From a bacterium (GTDB taxonomy: Bacteria > Planctomycetota > Planctomycetia > Kolteriales > Kolteriaceae), in the NCBI GenBank assembly GCA_019748235.1, contig JAIEPU010000210.1, positions 1 to 39,508 on the forward strand: a stretch of DNA of 39,508 bases. Reading direction: 5' to 3'. Position 1 is the first letter of the stretch, and each line of letters opens with the position of its first letter. The translations under genes and the position numbers were made by a program. The notes below the pieces were generated by a model. It saw only the letters and a program-made list of their open reading frames with translations. It had not been told where the DNA came from and made no database searches. Below are positions 16,929 to 26,441 of the stretch, in pieces.

Positions 16929-18473
16929 TTAACGGCGAGAATGGGCAGCGACAGTCGCAAACTCGGTTGCCGCGTGCATGATTTTCTCTTCGGTCGCTTC
17001 GGTCCGTGAGAACTCGGCGGTCTTGCGTCCCTCGCAGAGAACCATGATTCTGTCACAGACGGCAAGGAGTTCGGGGAGTTCGCTCGAAGTCATGAGGATG
17101 CCAAGACCTTCGCGGCAGAGATTGCGAAGCAGCGTATAGATCTCCGCCTTTGCGCCGACATCAATACCGCGCGTCGGCTCGTCGAGCAATAAAACGCGAG
17201 GCTTGGTGAGCAGCCAACGGGCGAGAATGCATTTCTGTTGATTTCCGCCGCTCAAACTATTGATGGGAATTGACGTGCCGGCTGTTTTGATGCCTAGCCT
17301 TTCGACGGATGCTTCCGCGGTTCGACGTTCTTCAGAGAGCTGAAGGAACGGTCCCCGTGTCAATTCCTTGAGATGGCAGATTGTGATGTTTGCCCCGACC
17401 GACATCTCACTGAAAAGCCCGAGCCTCTTTCGATCCTCCGTTACCATCGCGATCCCATGCTCGATCGCCTGAGCGGGGGAGCGAAGATTGACCGTCTTCC
17501 CTTGAATACGAATGATGCCTGTTGGAGTTTCCGGGCTGGCACCGAACAGCGACTCGAGAAGCTCGGTCCTACCGGCTCCAAGCAACCCTGCGATCCCGAG
17601 AACTTCGCCCGCACGCAATTCGAAGTCGACTTTGTTGAGCTGCAGCCGACTTGGATGGGTCGCATGCGGAAGAGTGAGATTCTCCACTTGCAAAACGACT
17701 TCGCCGGGACAAACGGAGTGGTCGACGTGAAGCGCTGAGATTTCCCGACCGACCATCAGCTGGATCACCTCTTGCGGCTTGATCTCGCCCGCATCGCGTG
17801 TGGCGACATGGCGACCGTCACGGAAAATGGTGATGCGATCGGCAAGGTGAAAGACCTCATCCATCTTGTGCGAAATATAGAGAACCGTGACTCCTTGCGA
17901 CTTGAGGGTCTCGACGACGCGGAAGAGTCGAGTCACTTCCGCATCGGCAAGGGCGCTGGTCGGTTCGTCCATGATAAGGACGTCCGCATCAAGCGAAAGG
18001 GCCTTGGCGATCTCGACCATTTGCTGATCACCGATCCTAAGGTCGCGGACCTTCGTGCGGGGTGAAAACTGCGCTCCGAGTCGTTCAAAGTATTCGGCCG
18101 CGAGTTTCTCCATCGTCCGGTCGTCGAGAAACATCCCGCCGACGGTTCGCTCTCTTCCGAGAAAGATATTCGCCGCCGCGGACAGATCGGGAACGAGATT
18201 CAGCTCCTGATAGATGATGCTGATGCCGGCTTCTTCGGCGTCGCGCGGGCCGTCGAACTTGACCGGACGGCCGTTGAGTTGCACCGTCCCCTCATACTCG
18301 GTGATCGCGCCACTCAGGATTTTCATGAGCGTTGATTTGCCCGCTCCGTTTTCGCCGCAAATCGCCAGGATCTCGCCCGACCGTGCATCGAGCGAGATAT
18401 CAGACAGCGCTGTCACGCCGCCGAATCGCTTCGTGACACCTTTGACCTCGAGCCGGATGGCGGGTGCCACCAT
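16929..18473 (-). CDS. Sugar-type ABC transporter ATP-binding protein with two ATPase domains (RbsA/MglA-like)
   Basis: A 514-residue cytosolic ATPase subunit of the CUT2-type importers for ribose, galactose and similar monosaccharides. The first domain has Walker A GENGAGKST (40-48), a variant signature LRIGDQQMVEIAKAL, and Walker B LIMDEPTSAL. The second domain begins near 260 and has the degenerate Walker A GLLGAGRTE that is usual in this family, the signature LSGGNQQKCILARWL and Walker B VLLLDEPTRGID. AGGAG precedes the ATG. It follows the NagB-PIG-L fusion gene by 42 bp, so the two are probably co-transcribed, linking it to amino-sugar use. No permease or binding-protein gene is present on either side, which is unusual because these parts normally form one operon. 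Confidence 0.92.
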   Translation of the reverse strand: MVAPAIRLEVKGVTKRFGGVTALSDISLDARSGEILAICGENGAGKSTLMKILSGAITEYEGTVQLNGRPVKFDGPRDAEEAGISIIYQELNLVPDLSAAANIFLGRERTVGGMFLDDRTMEKLAAEYFERLGAQFSPRTKVRDLRIGDQQMVEIAKALSLDADVLIMDEPTSALADAEVTRLFRVVETLKSQGVTVLYISHKMDEVFHLADRITIFRDGRHVATRDAGEIKPQEVIQLMVGREISALHVDHSVCPGEVVLQVENLTLPHATHPSRLQLNKVDFELRAGEVLGIAGLLGAGRTELLESLFGASPETPTGIIRIQGKTVNLRSPAQAIEHGIAMVTEDRKRLGLFSEMSVGANITICHLKELTRGPFLQLSEERRTAEASVERLGIKTAGTSIPINSLSGGNQQKCILARWLLTKPRVLLLDEPTRGIDVGAKAEIYTLLRNLCREGLGILMTSSELPELLAVCDRIMVLCEGRKTAEFSRTEATEEKIMHAATEFATVAAHSRR

Positions 18474-18515
18474 TTGCGAATCTCCTGAGCGAAATGAAGA
18501 GAGCGAGACGGGACG

Positions 18516-20414
18516 CTAAACGGGCTCACCGTTCCACTGCACGAAACCTTCCATCGCGAAGTATTCCGGCAGACCGAACTTATCGTACAGGCTTGCCGTC
18601 CGACGGTTTCGATCTTCGGCCCGCTGCCAGAATTCACGCTTATCGGTCGAGCCAAGGAACATCGCTCCGTCTTTTTGGGATTGGTGACGGAAGATCGCCA
18701 TTCGTTTGCTCAACAGATCCTGCGGCGACAACGGGACGGCGCGCTCGATCTGATGGGGCTCGAATTCCTGCCACGCTCCCCGGTAAAGCCAAACTTCCAG
18801 CTTACCACCTGCCTCGCGATATCGCTTGACCGCCTCGAACGTCGCGATCGCACAGATGCGATGTGTTCCATGCGGATCGGCGAGATCTCCCGCGACATAA
18901 ATCTGCGAAGGCTTCAACGTTTCGAGAAGATTCAGAACGATCTCAATGTCCGCTTCGCTGAGCGGCTTCTTTTGAACGGTTCCCGTCCGATAGAACGGCA
19001 GATCGAGGAAGTGAAGCAATTCGTAGCCGATCTTGATCGCCTCGGCCGCCGCGATCGCTTCGGTCTTTCGAACGAGCGCTTTGATTGCGAGAACTTCGTC
19101 GGAGTCGATTTGTCCTGCTTTCTTTCGGCTGAGTGAATCAATCACCTTTTGCTCGAGCTCCGCCGTCTTTTCGCTGGCGAGGCCGAACATCTGGTTGAAT
19201 TCGCTCACGAAGTTGGCGTAGCGAATCGCCTCGTGATCATGGACGGCGACGTTGCCGTTGGTCATGTAGGCGATGTGAACTTCATGCCCATCCTCTTGAA
19301 GGCGGATCAACGTTCCACCCATGCTGATGACGTCATCATCAGGGTGAGGACTGAAGCAGAGGACGCGTGTCGGCGTCGTGCCCCCCGGATGTTCGCAAAT
19401 CGTGTTCAGCATGTCCGAGAAGATCTGCTTGCACAGCACCTGCGCGGGGCCATGCTCGCGAAGAAGTTCATGCAGATTGTGCTCGCGGAAATCGTCCGAT
19501 GTGAGTTTGAGTAAGCCTTTATTGGCCTGCGTGCTCAACCAAAGAACCGCGCGTCGGATGAGCTCCGGCGTCCAGTCCACCATCCCGGTGACCCAAGGAG
19601 TCTTTATCGCGGAGAGCTCCCCCGCGGCGGGCTCGTCAATCACGAAAACGGCCTGCGGATGATTCTGCAAAAAGCTTGCGGGGCATGCTTCGTTCGCCGG
19701 TTCCTCAAGTGCCTTACGAACGATGGAAGCCTTGTGCTCACCGAATGCCATCAGGACGATCTTCCTGGCGTCAAGAATCGTGGCCACTCCCGCGGTGAGT
19801 CCATGCGTTGGGACATGTTCTTCGCCGTAAAAGGAGCTTGCCGCATCTCGGCGCGTGACCGGGTCGAGCCGCGCCAAGCGCGTTCGGCTGACAGGACTTG
19901 AACCAGGCTCATTAAACGCGATGTGCCCCGTTCGCCCAATGCCGAGAAGCATCAGGTCGAGTCCCCCGGCCCGACGAACCTTTTGCTCGTAGTCCAGGCA
20001 GTGGGCTTCCACATCTTCGAGTTCAACGGTGCCGTCTGGAATGTGAATGTTCTCGGGCTTGATGTTTACATGATCGAAGAGATTCTCGTGCATGAAGCGC
20101 CAGTAGCTTTGCACTTCGTTCGGCTGCATCGGATAGTACTCGTCGAGGTTGAAGGTGATGACGTGGGAAAAGTCGAGACCTTCTTCCTTGTGAAGTCGAA
20201 CGAGCTGGCGGTAAACACTCACGGGAGTCGATCCCGTGGGCAATCCAAGCACGCAAGGAAGTCCCGCGGAACGACGCTCGCGAATGAGGTTCTCGATCAT
20301 CAAGACGATGTGCTGAACCGCTTGGGCCGACGTCGAAAACATACGGGTGGGAATGCGAACACGTTCGTCGGTGAAGAGCGTGCGAGGTCCTGCCGTCATG
20401 GAGGCAATCGACAC
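18516..20414 (-). CDS. Glucosamine-6-phosphate deaminase fused to PIG-L-type deacetylase
   Basis: A 632-residue two-domain protein. Residues about 25-300 are NagB, which converts glucosamine-6-phosphate to fructose-6-phosphate and ammonia: LGLPTGSTP (57-64), TFNLDEYY (Asp91) and GIGRTGHIAFNEPG (158-171). The Asp just before Gly-His in the E. coli enzyme is Thr162 here, a change I believe is common in this fused subfamily. Residues about 348-560 are a PIG-L (LmbE-like) deacetylase with the zinc motif HPDDD (357-361) and the later DPHGTH. Similar fusions are known in Bacteroidetes. Together the domains could deacetylate and deaminate an amino sugar. The GTG start at 20414 is supported by AAAGGAG; an ATG five codons in is less well placed. 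It leads an operon with the ABC ATPase. Confidence 0.93.
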   Translation of the reverse strand: MSIASMTAGPRTLFTDERVRIPTRMFSTSAQAVQHIVLMIENLIRERRSAGLPCVLGLPTGSTPVSVYRQLVRLHKEEGLDFSHVITFNLDEYYPMQPNEVQSYWRFMHENLFDHVNIKPENIHIPDGTVELEDVEAHCLDYEQKVRRAGGLDLMLLGIGRTGHIAFNEPGSSPVSRTRLARLDPVTRRDAASSFYGEEHVPTHGLTAGVATILDARKIVLMAFGEHKASIVRKALEEPANEACPASFLQNHPQAVFVIDEPAAGELSAIKTPWVTGMVDWTPELIRRAVLWLSTQANKGLLKLTSDDFREHNLHELLREHGPAQVLCKQIFSDMLNTICEHPGGTTPTRVLCFSPHPDDDVISMGGTLIRLQEDGHEVHIAYMTNGNVAVHDHEAIRYANFVSEFNQMFGLASEKTAELEQKVIDSLSRKKAGQIDSDEVLAIKALVRKTEAIAAAEAIKIGYELLHFLDLPFYRTGTVQKKPLSEADIEIVLNLLETLKPSQIYVAGDLADPHGTHRICAIATFEAVKRYREAGGKLEVWLYRGAWQEFEPHQIERAVPLSPQDLLSKRMAIFRHQSQKDGAMFLGSTDKREFWQRAEDRNRRTASLYDKFGLPEYFAMEGFVQWNGEPV

Positions 20415-20581
20415 GAAGAGACTCCTTTAAGAGAATCGCCCATCACGGCGATTTGAGTGTTTCGCCCGCCGGCGAGTTAGAGGCGTCAGCCACGTTTTCC
20501 CAAGGGGGCCGTCCTGACAGTTTATCGCCGCGACTTTGTCCTGTCTTCCATCTGATGCGCTTCCTTCGGATCGGTAGGCAT

Positions 20582-23374
20582 TTATCTTCCCTTGAAGTGT
20601 TTCCGGAGGGCGAAGGCGGTGGGAGTTTCGTGTGTATGGGCAACAGTTTGTGGCGTGCCCTCGGCCACGATTCGGCCGCCCTCCCGACCACCCTCCGGTC
20701 CTAAATCGATGATCCAATCAGCTGCCGCGATGACGTCGAGATTGTGCTCAATGACAAGAACGGTATGGCCCTGTTCGACTAGCTTGCTCAAGACGCCAAG
20801 AAGTTGTTCCACGTCCTGAAAGTGAAGTCCGGTCGTCGGTTCATCCAGGACGTAAAGGGTCGGCTCCATGTTCGGGCGCGCCAATTCCGTCGCGAGTTTA
20901 AGTCGCTGCGCTTCTCCTCCTGAAAGTGTCGTTCCCCATTGTCCAAGTTTCAGATAGCCCAAGCCGACGTCCCGAAGAGTGGCGAGCGTCCGTGAGACGC
21001 GAGGATGGCTTTCAAAGAACGTGGCGGCTTCTTCGACGGTCATCTCGAGCACATCGCCAATCGACTTTCCTTTAAACTTAATCGAGAGGGTCGCTCGATT
21101 GAATCGGCGGACGCGGCATGTCGTGCACGGAACATAGAGATCGGGCATGAATTTGAGATCGATTCGCCGGGCTCCGAGTCCTTCGCACTCGGGGCACTGA
21201 CCCTCTTTGCTGTTGAAGCTGAATCGGCCCGCGCCAAAGCCGCGCAGTCGAGCTTCGCGCGATTTCGAAAAGACAACGCGGATGAGATCAAGGATCCCTG
21301 CAAAACTGGCTGGACACGATCGCGGCGTGCGGCCGATCGGCTGCTGATCGACTTCCACGATATTCTTGATCCCATCGAGCCCGGTGAGTTTTGCCTCAAT
21401 CGGCGGAGGATCGGTAGAAAGGCCGAGCGAGTATCGAACAGAGGGAACAAGAACATCGATAACCAACGTACTTTTACCTGATCCGCTAACTCCCGTGACC
21501 GCGACGAGCTGTGCGGTCGGAACGCGAAGCGTCACTTGCTGGAGGTTGTGATAGGTGACGTTTTCGAGTGTGATCACTGGGGGAGCGTGGACTGCATTTA
21601 CACGATTGTGGAATATCCCGCTCGCTTCCTTGACTCGTTCAATCCCTCGCCGGCCAGAGAGAAAATCGGCGGTACTTCCGGAGCCATGAATGAAGTCAGA
21701 ATACGTTCCCTGCGCGACGATCATCCCACCGTGCGGCCCCGCTTCTGGGCCAAGGTCAACGATGTAGTCCGCTCGTTGCATTGTTTCGGAGTCATGTTCA
21801 ACGACGAGGATCGAGTTATCTCGTGACTTCAAGCTTGTTAGCACATCGAGCAATTTCTCGGTGTCGCGCGCATGAAGTCCGATGGTCGGTTCGTCGAGAA
21901 TATAGCAAACGCCGTTGAGCCCCGAACCGACACAACTGGCAAGCCGAATCCGCTGGGCCTCTCCACCTGAAAGTGTCCAAACCGGTCGATCAAGTGCGAT
22001 GTATCCGACCCCTACTTGCGAGAGGTAATCGAGCCGATGTTGAATCTCTTCGAGCAGCGGCTCGGCAATCTCGGCCCGGTCATCGCGAACGCGAAGCGTT
22101 GACCAATGCTGGCGCGCATCTTCGATGGTGAGAGCGAGAAACTCGTGGATCGCGAGCTCTCCAACACGAACGGATCTCCCCTCAGGAGCCAATCGTGACC
22201 CATGACAGGCTGAGCATGGAGAATCGTTCATGTATTCGGCGAGCGATCCTTTCTCTTCATCCGGTAACGACTCACGCATCGCCTCTAACCGTGCCTTAAT
22301 ACCCTTGAATCGAGACGACCCGTTCCAGAGCTCCTCTTGCGCGTCTTTCGTGAGTGATCGGTAGGACTGCGCAAGAATTCTTTCGTCTGTTGCCCAGTTT
22401 GCCAGGTCGCGAGCAAAAGCCGCGGTCGGTCGGCCGGACTTGGTACGAAAGGGGGCCACGGCACCTTCGGAAAGGCTGAGCATCGGATTTGGAATCACTT
22501 TTATTGAGGAAAACTCTTGAACAATTCCGAGTCCTTGGCAATGCGTGCAGGCACCATAGGGGCTATTGAAACTAAATGTTCGCGGTTCCAGCTCGCGATA
22601 GCTGATGCCGCACCGGGAGCAAGCCAGGCGAGTGTTGAAGGTTTTGTCTCCGTCGAGCAAAGCAATGATGACGGTTCCGTTGCCAAAGCGGAGGGCGGTC
22701 TCGATCGACTCTGCCAGACGAGAGCTTAGTTCAGGACGAACGATTTGGCGATCGACCACCATCTCGATGTCGTGGGCCTTGTTCGGATCGATCTTCGGTG
22801 GAGGATCGATCAGGACCAGTTCGCCGTCGATGCGCGCTCGCACGAAACCTTCGCGGCGAATCATGCCGATCGTGTCTCGGTGTTCTCCTTTCTTGCCACG
22901 AGCCAACGGTGCCAAGATCAGCAGTCGTTCCCCCTCGGGAAGCGAGGTGATGGAATGAATGATCTCCTCGACGCTTTGCATCCCAAGCGGCTCGCCGCAT
23001 TGGTAACAGAAAACATCTCCGGCACGGGCATACAACAGCCGCAAGTAGTCGTGAATCTCAGTCAGTGTCGCGACAATGCTGCGCGGGTTGCGAGCCCGGT
23101 CGAGACCCGACTGAGAGATCGAAAGCGTGGGGGGCAGCCCCTCGATCAAGTCAACGTCGGGGCGTTCCATCTGATCGAGGTACTGGCGGACGAACGGCGA
23201 CAGACATTCGATGTAGCGTCGCTGTCCCTCCGCGAACAAAGTGTCGACGACCAGCGAACTTTTGCCGGATCCGCTGACCCCGGTGAAGACAACGAATTTG
23301 CCGCGTGGAACGTCTATATCGACGGATCGAAGGTTGTGCGTGCGGGCACCCCGAATTCGGATCAGTTCCTCCAC
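20582..23374 (-). CDS. uvrA: Excinuclease ABC subunit A
   Basis: A 930-residue DNA-damage sensor of nucleotide excision repair that works as a dimer with UvrB. The first ATPase half has Walker A GVSGSGKSSLVVDTLFAEG near 32, then the UvrB-binding and insertion regions. Zinc modules are visible: CSRCG...CTHCQGLG in the first half and CPECEGLG...CTTCRVRRFNR in the second. The ABC signature LSGGEAQR occurs twice (WTLSGGEAQRIRLAS and TTLSGGEAQRLKLAT), with Walker B YILDEPTIGLH and YVLDEPTTGLH. Length fits the family (about 940). Two in-frame GTG codons, 23383 and 23374, compete as starts; AAGGAG lies two bases from the first and eleven from the second, so I prefer 23374. It is monocistronic as far as visible, divergent from the thioredoxin-like gene. 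Confidence 0.94.
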   Translation of the reverse strand: MEELIRIRGARTHNLRSVDIDVPRGKFVVFTGVSGSGKSSLVVDTLFAEGQRRYIECLSPFVRQYLDQMERPDVDLIEGLPPTLSISQSGLDRARNPRSIVATLTEIHDYLRLLYARAGDVFCYQCGEPLGMQSVEEIIHSITSLPEGERLLILAPLARGKKGEHRDTIGMIRREGFVRARIDGELVLIDPPPKIDPNKAHDIEMVVDRQIVRPELSSRLAESIETALRFGNGTVIIALLDGDKTFNTRLACSRCGISYRELEPRTFSFNSPYGACTHCQGLGIVQEFSSIKVIPNPMLSLSEGAVAPFRTKSGRPTAAFARDLANWATDERILAQSYRSLTKDAQEELWNGSSRFKGIKARLEAMRESLPDEEKGSLAEYMNDSPCSACHGSRLAPEGRSVRVGELAIHEFLALTIEDARQHWSTLRVRDDRAEIAEPLLEEIQHRLDYLSQVGVGYIALDRPVWTLSGGEAQRIRLASCVGSGLNGVCYILDEPTIGLHARDTEKLLDVLTSLKSRDNSILVVEHDSETMQRADYIVDLGPEAGPHGGMIVAQGTYSDFIHGSGSTADFLSGRRGIERVKEASGIFHNRVNAVHAPPVITLENVTYHNLQQVTLRVPTAQLVAVTGVSGSGKSTLVIDVLVPSVRYSLGLSTDPPPIEAKLTGLDGIKNIVEVDQQPIGRTPRSCPASFAGILDLIRVVFSKSREARLRGFGAGRFSFNSKEGQCPECEGLGARRIDLKFMPDLYVPCTTCRVRRFNRATLSIKFKGKSIGDVLEMTVEEAATFFESHPRVSRTLATLRDVGLGYLKLGQWGTTLSGGEAQRLKLATELARPNMEPTLYVLDEPTTGLHFQDVEQLLGVLSKLVEQGHTVLVIEHNLDVIAAADWIIDLGPEGGREGGRIVAEGTPQTVAHTHETPTAFALRKHFKGR

Positions 23375-23549
23375 GCGAAACACCGCTCCTTGCTTGACAA
23401 ACCATGCTTATCGGGAAGACTTGCGTTCGGTCGGTTCGCCGACTTCAGTCATCGTGCGCGGGTCCGGAACGATCTCGTGCCTGCCCGGGCGGATAATTCC
23501 GATTCTATCGTCTTTCAGGTTATGAACCTCGCTGTTTAAGGACCCTTGC

Positions 23550-25157
23550 GTGACGCTCCATCCTCTTACACGACGAAAGACAACGCCGGCGGTCATCGCC
23601 GCGCTCGTTGCCGTCGTTTGGATGGGGGGATGCAGCAGTGAGCGATTCCAACTCGCCAACCGAGAAGATACTCGGTACGAAAAACAAATTGCAATGAACG
23701 ACGTTCGCGTGCCGGTGAATCCACCCACGGTTACCACCCCCGCGATTGTTGGTGCGCCAACCCCGGTGCCTGGTGGTGTCCCCGTTACTCCGGGAGCAGT
23801 GACGCCGCAAATTGCATCTGCGGTGCCGATTCAGGGAGGGATTCCTGCCGCCACGGGGCAAGCCTATCTTGGAGCCGTCGCCGCCTCGGGAGGCGAACTG
23901 GCGGGCCGCATCGTCAATCAGTACGGCCAGCCCGCCGCACGCGCGACGATCCAAGTCAACGATGCTCGTCAAGGACAGGTCGTTGCGGAAGTGGTCGCCG
24001 ACGACGCGGGCATTTTCCAGGTTCGAAACCTGACGCCGGGTATTCCCTATCGGGTAGCGGGGATGTGGAGTTCGCTCGGCATTCAATTGGCAGGTTCCGT
24101 CGTCGCAACTGCTCCCGATAACGCTCTCATCCTTCAACTTCAGCCGGAAAACATTATCGCGAATAATGGGCGTTCGCCGCTTGGAAATCGTTTGAGCAGC
24201 CAGGCTCCCATCAATCTTCCATCAACCGCTCAACCAGGCGAAGTCGGCGTGGCAGCGACCACTCCTCCTCTTGGCAATGTCACCGTGACGGGCGTTCAAA
24301 CATCGACGGCTGCCGTGGCCGTTCCTGCGGCTACTGCCATTGCTTCAACGGCGGCTGCTGCCGCTCAGCCAGCTTCGCGCGTGTTACCTCCTTCGGCCGC
24401 GAAGTCGACCGCCGATGCAAGCCTTCCCGGTGGTGCGACGCAAAACATTCCCTGGGATTTACCGGCAAGCTCGGCGACAAAGACGGCGTCTGCCTCGGTC
24501 GCGGAAACGGCAAGTGCCAAGGAAGCGGATCTGAGTCTCCCCGGTAATTCGGAGTTGAAACTTCCATCGTCAAAGGATCTCGATCTCGAAGATTTCTCGT
24601 CGGCAGCACCAGCGGCGAAGTCGTCCGCTCCCGCCAACACTGCTTCACCCGCACCTACCGCCGCAGCCGCGAAAAACACGTCCCTCGCGTTCGCCGGTTC
24701 GGGGTTGGAGTACGCGACTGTTTATGACTTACAGGGAAATAAAAGACCCGTCGGAGCGTTGGCGGGTGACTTGATCCTCCTTGACTTCTTTGGAAGTTGG
24801 TGCGGCCCCTGTCGTCGCTCCATTCCGCACTTGAACGAGATCAACGCGAAATACAGCCCCGAAGGTTTACGCGTCGTCGGCATTGCCAGCGAATACGGCG
24901 ACATGGCAGCCGCCGTGAAGTCAGCGAACGACGCCGTCTCGCAGTTCGGCATTCAGTATCCCGTCGTTGTCAGTCCAATGGACGAAAAGAGCGAGATTCG
25001 CGATCACTTCGGCGTCTCGGCTTACCCGACCGTCATCCTCATTGACCGCACCGGCAAGGTTTACTTCAAGGGGGAGGGAGGGGATGCCGACTCGATCAAG
25101 CGACTTGATGCCGCCATTCAAAAGGCCCTCTCTGCTTCCAAGCTCGCTGCTCGATAA
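23550..25157 (+). CDS. Thioredoxin-like (TlpA/ResA-type) lipoprotein with long Ala/Ser-rich linker
   Basis: A 535-residue envelope protein. The N-terminus is a lipoprotein signal, RRKTTPAVIAALVAVVWMGGC, with the lipidated cysteine at 28. A Pro/Val/Thr-rich stretch (55-110) leads to a carboxypeptidase-regulatory-like beta domain near 117-200 (AGRIVNQYGQPAARATIQVND). A long Ala/Ser/Pro-rich low-complexity linker spans about 205-385. The thioredoxin domain fills 393-535 with the redox motif WCGPC at 417-421 and the cis-proline segment VSAYPTVILIDRTGKV. It is probably a membrane-anchored thiol reductase or oxidoreductase acting in the periplasm. The start is GTG at 23550, with a weak AAGGA upstream. 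It is divergent from uvrA, with 175 bp between them. Confidence 0.85.
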   Translation: MTLHPLTRRKTTPAVIAALVAVVWMGGCSSERFQLANREDTRYEKQIAMNDVRVPVNPPTVTTPAIVGAPTPVPGGVPVTPGAVTPQIASAVPIQGGIPAATGQAYLGAVAASGGELAGRIVNQYGQPAARATIQVNDARQGQVVAEVVADDAGIFQVRNLTPGIPYRVAGMWSSLGIQLAGSVVATAPDNALILQLQPENIIANNGRSPLGNRLSSQAPINLPSTAQPGEVGVAATTPPLGNVTVTGVQTSTAAVAVPAATAIASTAAAAAQPASRVLPPSAAKSTADASLPGGATQNIPWDLPASSATKTASASVAETASAKEADLSLPGNSELKLPSSKDLDLEDFSSAAPAAKSSAPANTASPAPTAAAAKNTSLAFAGSGLEYATVYDLQGNKRPVGALAGDLILLDFFGSWCGPCRRSIPHLNEINAKYSPEGLRVVGIASEYGDMAAAVKSANDAVSQFGIQYPVVVSPMDEKSEIRDHFGVSAYPTVILIDRTGKVYFKGEGGDADSIKRLDAAIQKALSASKLAAR

Positions 25158-25312
25158 TTCGACTTAAAAGTCCAACGCCCAGCGGACTCAACATCAGTCA
25201 GTCGCATTCACTATTGCTTCAATACGATTTGATTCAACGATTGTTTTCCCAGCGAATCCTTCCGGACCGTCACGCTATCATGAACGGACAAGGTTGAAAG
25301 GAAGGGGGATAC

Positions 25313-26317
25313 ATGCTGTCGTCGATTATTCTTGGTGTTTGCCTTGCGATAGGAGCCGGAGGGGAAGAAGCCAAATCGTCGCCGAGCCAAGCCGCTGTTG
25401 AATCGAAGATCAAGGAGTTAATGGGTTCCTTTCCCGGCGACAAGGCGTTCCTCTTCGCCTCGCTTTCAAAGGATGGTCCCAAGCCGATCTATGCAATCGA
25501 TGCGGAGAAACGGCTTGCCGTTGGTTCGACCTTCAAACTCTTCATCCTGGGCGAACTGGCGAGTGAAGTGAACGCAGGACGACGCCGATTCGATGATACG
25601 ATGTTGCTACGTGCCAACTGTATCGGCCCGCCGAACAGTGAACTGGCAAGTTGGCCGCTCGGTTCCCCCGTCACACTGCACACGCTCGCACTCAAGATGA
25701 TTTCGATCAGCGATAACACCGCGACCGATCATCTGCTCTATCTAGTCGAGCCCCGAAATGTCGAACGACAGATGAAAGTCATGGGCCACGGCGATCCTTC
25801 GGTGAATATACCGTTTCTCTCGACTCGCGAGATGACCATGCTTCGCAACAAGACCACCGGCATGCCCGCGAAAGAATATCAATCGCTCGACACGCAGAAG
25901 AAACGCCGGCTGCTCGAAAAGCTGAGCGAAGGTCCATCGAATTATGAGAACGTCGACTTCGACACGTCGGCCTACAATCTTGCCGAGTGGTACGCCTCGC
26001 CGCTCGACATGTCGCACGCCCTCAATTGGCTTCGGCTCAACACCGAAAAGAATGATCCGGCGAACCCCGTACGTGGCATCCTCGCCGTGGAAACGAAGCT
26101 GCCTCACGACTCCAGAGTCTGGCCCTACGTCGGCTTCAAGGGAGGTTCCGAGGATCAACTCCTCGCCGGCAATTGGCTCCTCCAACACACCGATGGCAAG
26201 TGGTACACCTTTCACGTTTACATCAATAACCCCGCCGGCAAAGTTGATCCAGAAGCCGTCCTCCCCGTGATCGAAAAGATCTTCGCCGCGATCAACGAAG
26301 GGTTGGGGAAGGGGTAG
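25313..26317 (+). CDS. Class A beta-lactamase-like serine hydrolase
   Basis: A 334-residue exported protein with the serine beta-lactamase/transpeptidase fold. A short signal peptide spans about 1-18. The motifs appear in order: Ser72-Thr-Phe-Lys75 (SxxK) in VGSTFKLF, SDN at 133-135 in SISDNTATD, and KGG at 276-278 in YVGFKGGSEDQ. Classical class A enzymes have KTG or KSG at the last motif and a Glu-containing omega loop (ExxLN); here the loop reads STREMTMLRN, so the deacylation machinery may differ. It may therefore be a peptidase or esterase rather than a beta-lactamase. A strong GGAAGGGGG ribosome-binding site precedes the ATG. It stands alone between the thioredoxin-like gene and the REP/RAYT unit. 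Confidence 0.85.
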   Translation: MLSSIILGVCLAIGAGGEEAKSSPSQAAVESKIKELMGSFPGDKAFLFASLSKDGPKPIYAIDAEKRLAVGSTFKLFILGELASEVNAGRRRFDDTMLLRANCIGPPNSELASWPLGSPVTLHTLALKMISISDNTATDHLLYLVEPRNVERQMKVMGHGDPSVNIPFLSTREMTMLRNKTTGMPAKEYQSLDTQKKRRLLEKLSEGPSNYENVDFDTSAYNLAEWYASPLDMSHALNWLRLNTEKNDPANPVRGILAVETKLPHDSRVWPYVGFKGGSEDQLLAGNWLLQHTDGKWYTFHVYINNPAGKVDPEAVLPVIEKIFAAINEGLGKG

Positions 26318-26360
26318 AGGCCGTCGAACTCGGTGAATTTGTTGCCGAAGAAATCAGGTA

Positions 26361-26394
26361 GAGATGTAGGTCACGCAGCCCTCTGCGTGACATG
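26361..26394. repeat. REP hairpin, left flank of RAYT gene
   Basis: GTCACGCAG-CCCT-CTGCGTGAC forms a perfect 9-bp stem. With its flanks, 29 bp (26366-26394) are the exact reverse complement of 26997-27025, and the match extends to 34 bp with one mismatch. Confidence 0.85.
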
Positions 26395-26441
26395 GGTCGT
26401 CTCTATATTCTGCGAAACGATATTTCTATGGATTCACTTTT

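Noticed and set aside
22745-23539. 264-codon open frame on the plus strand
   Set aside because: Antisense to the start of uvrA, a clear protein; no motifs in the plus reading.
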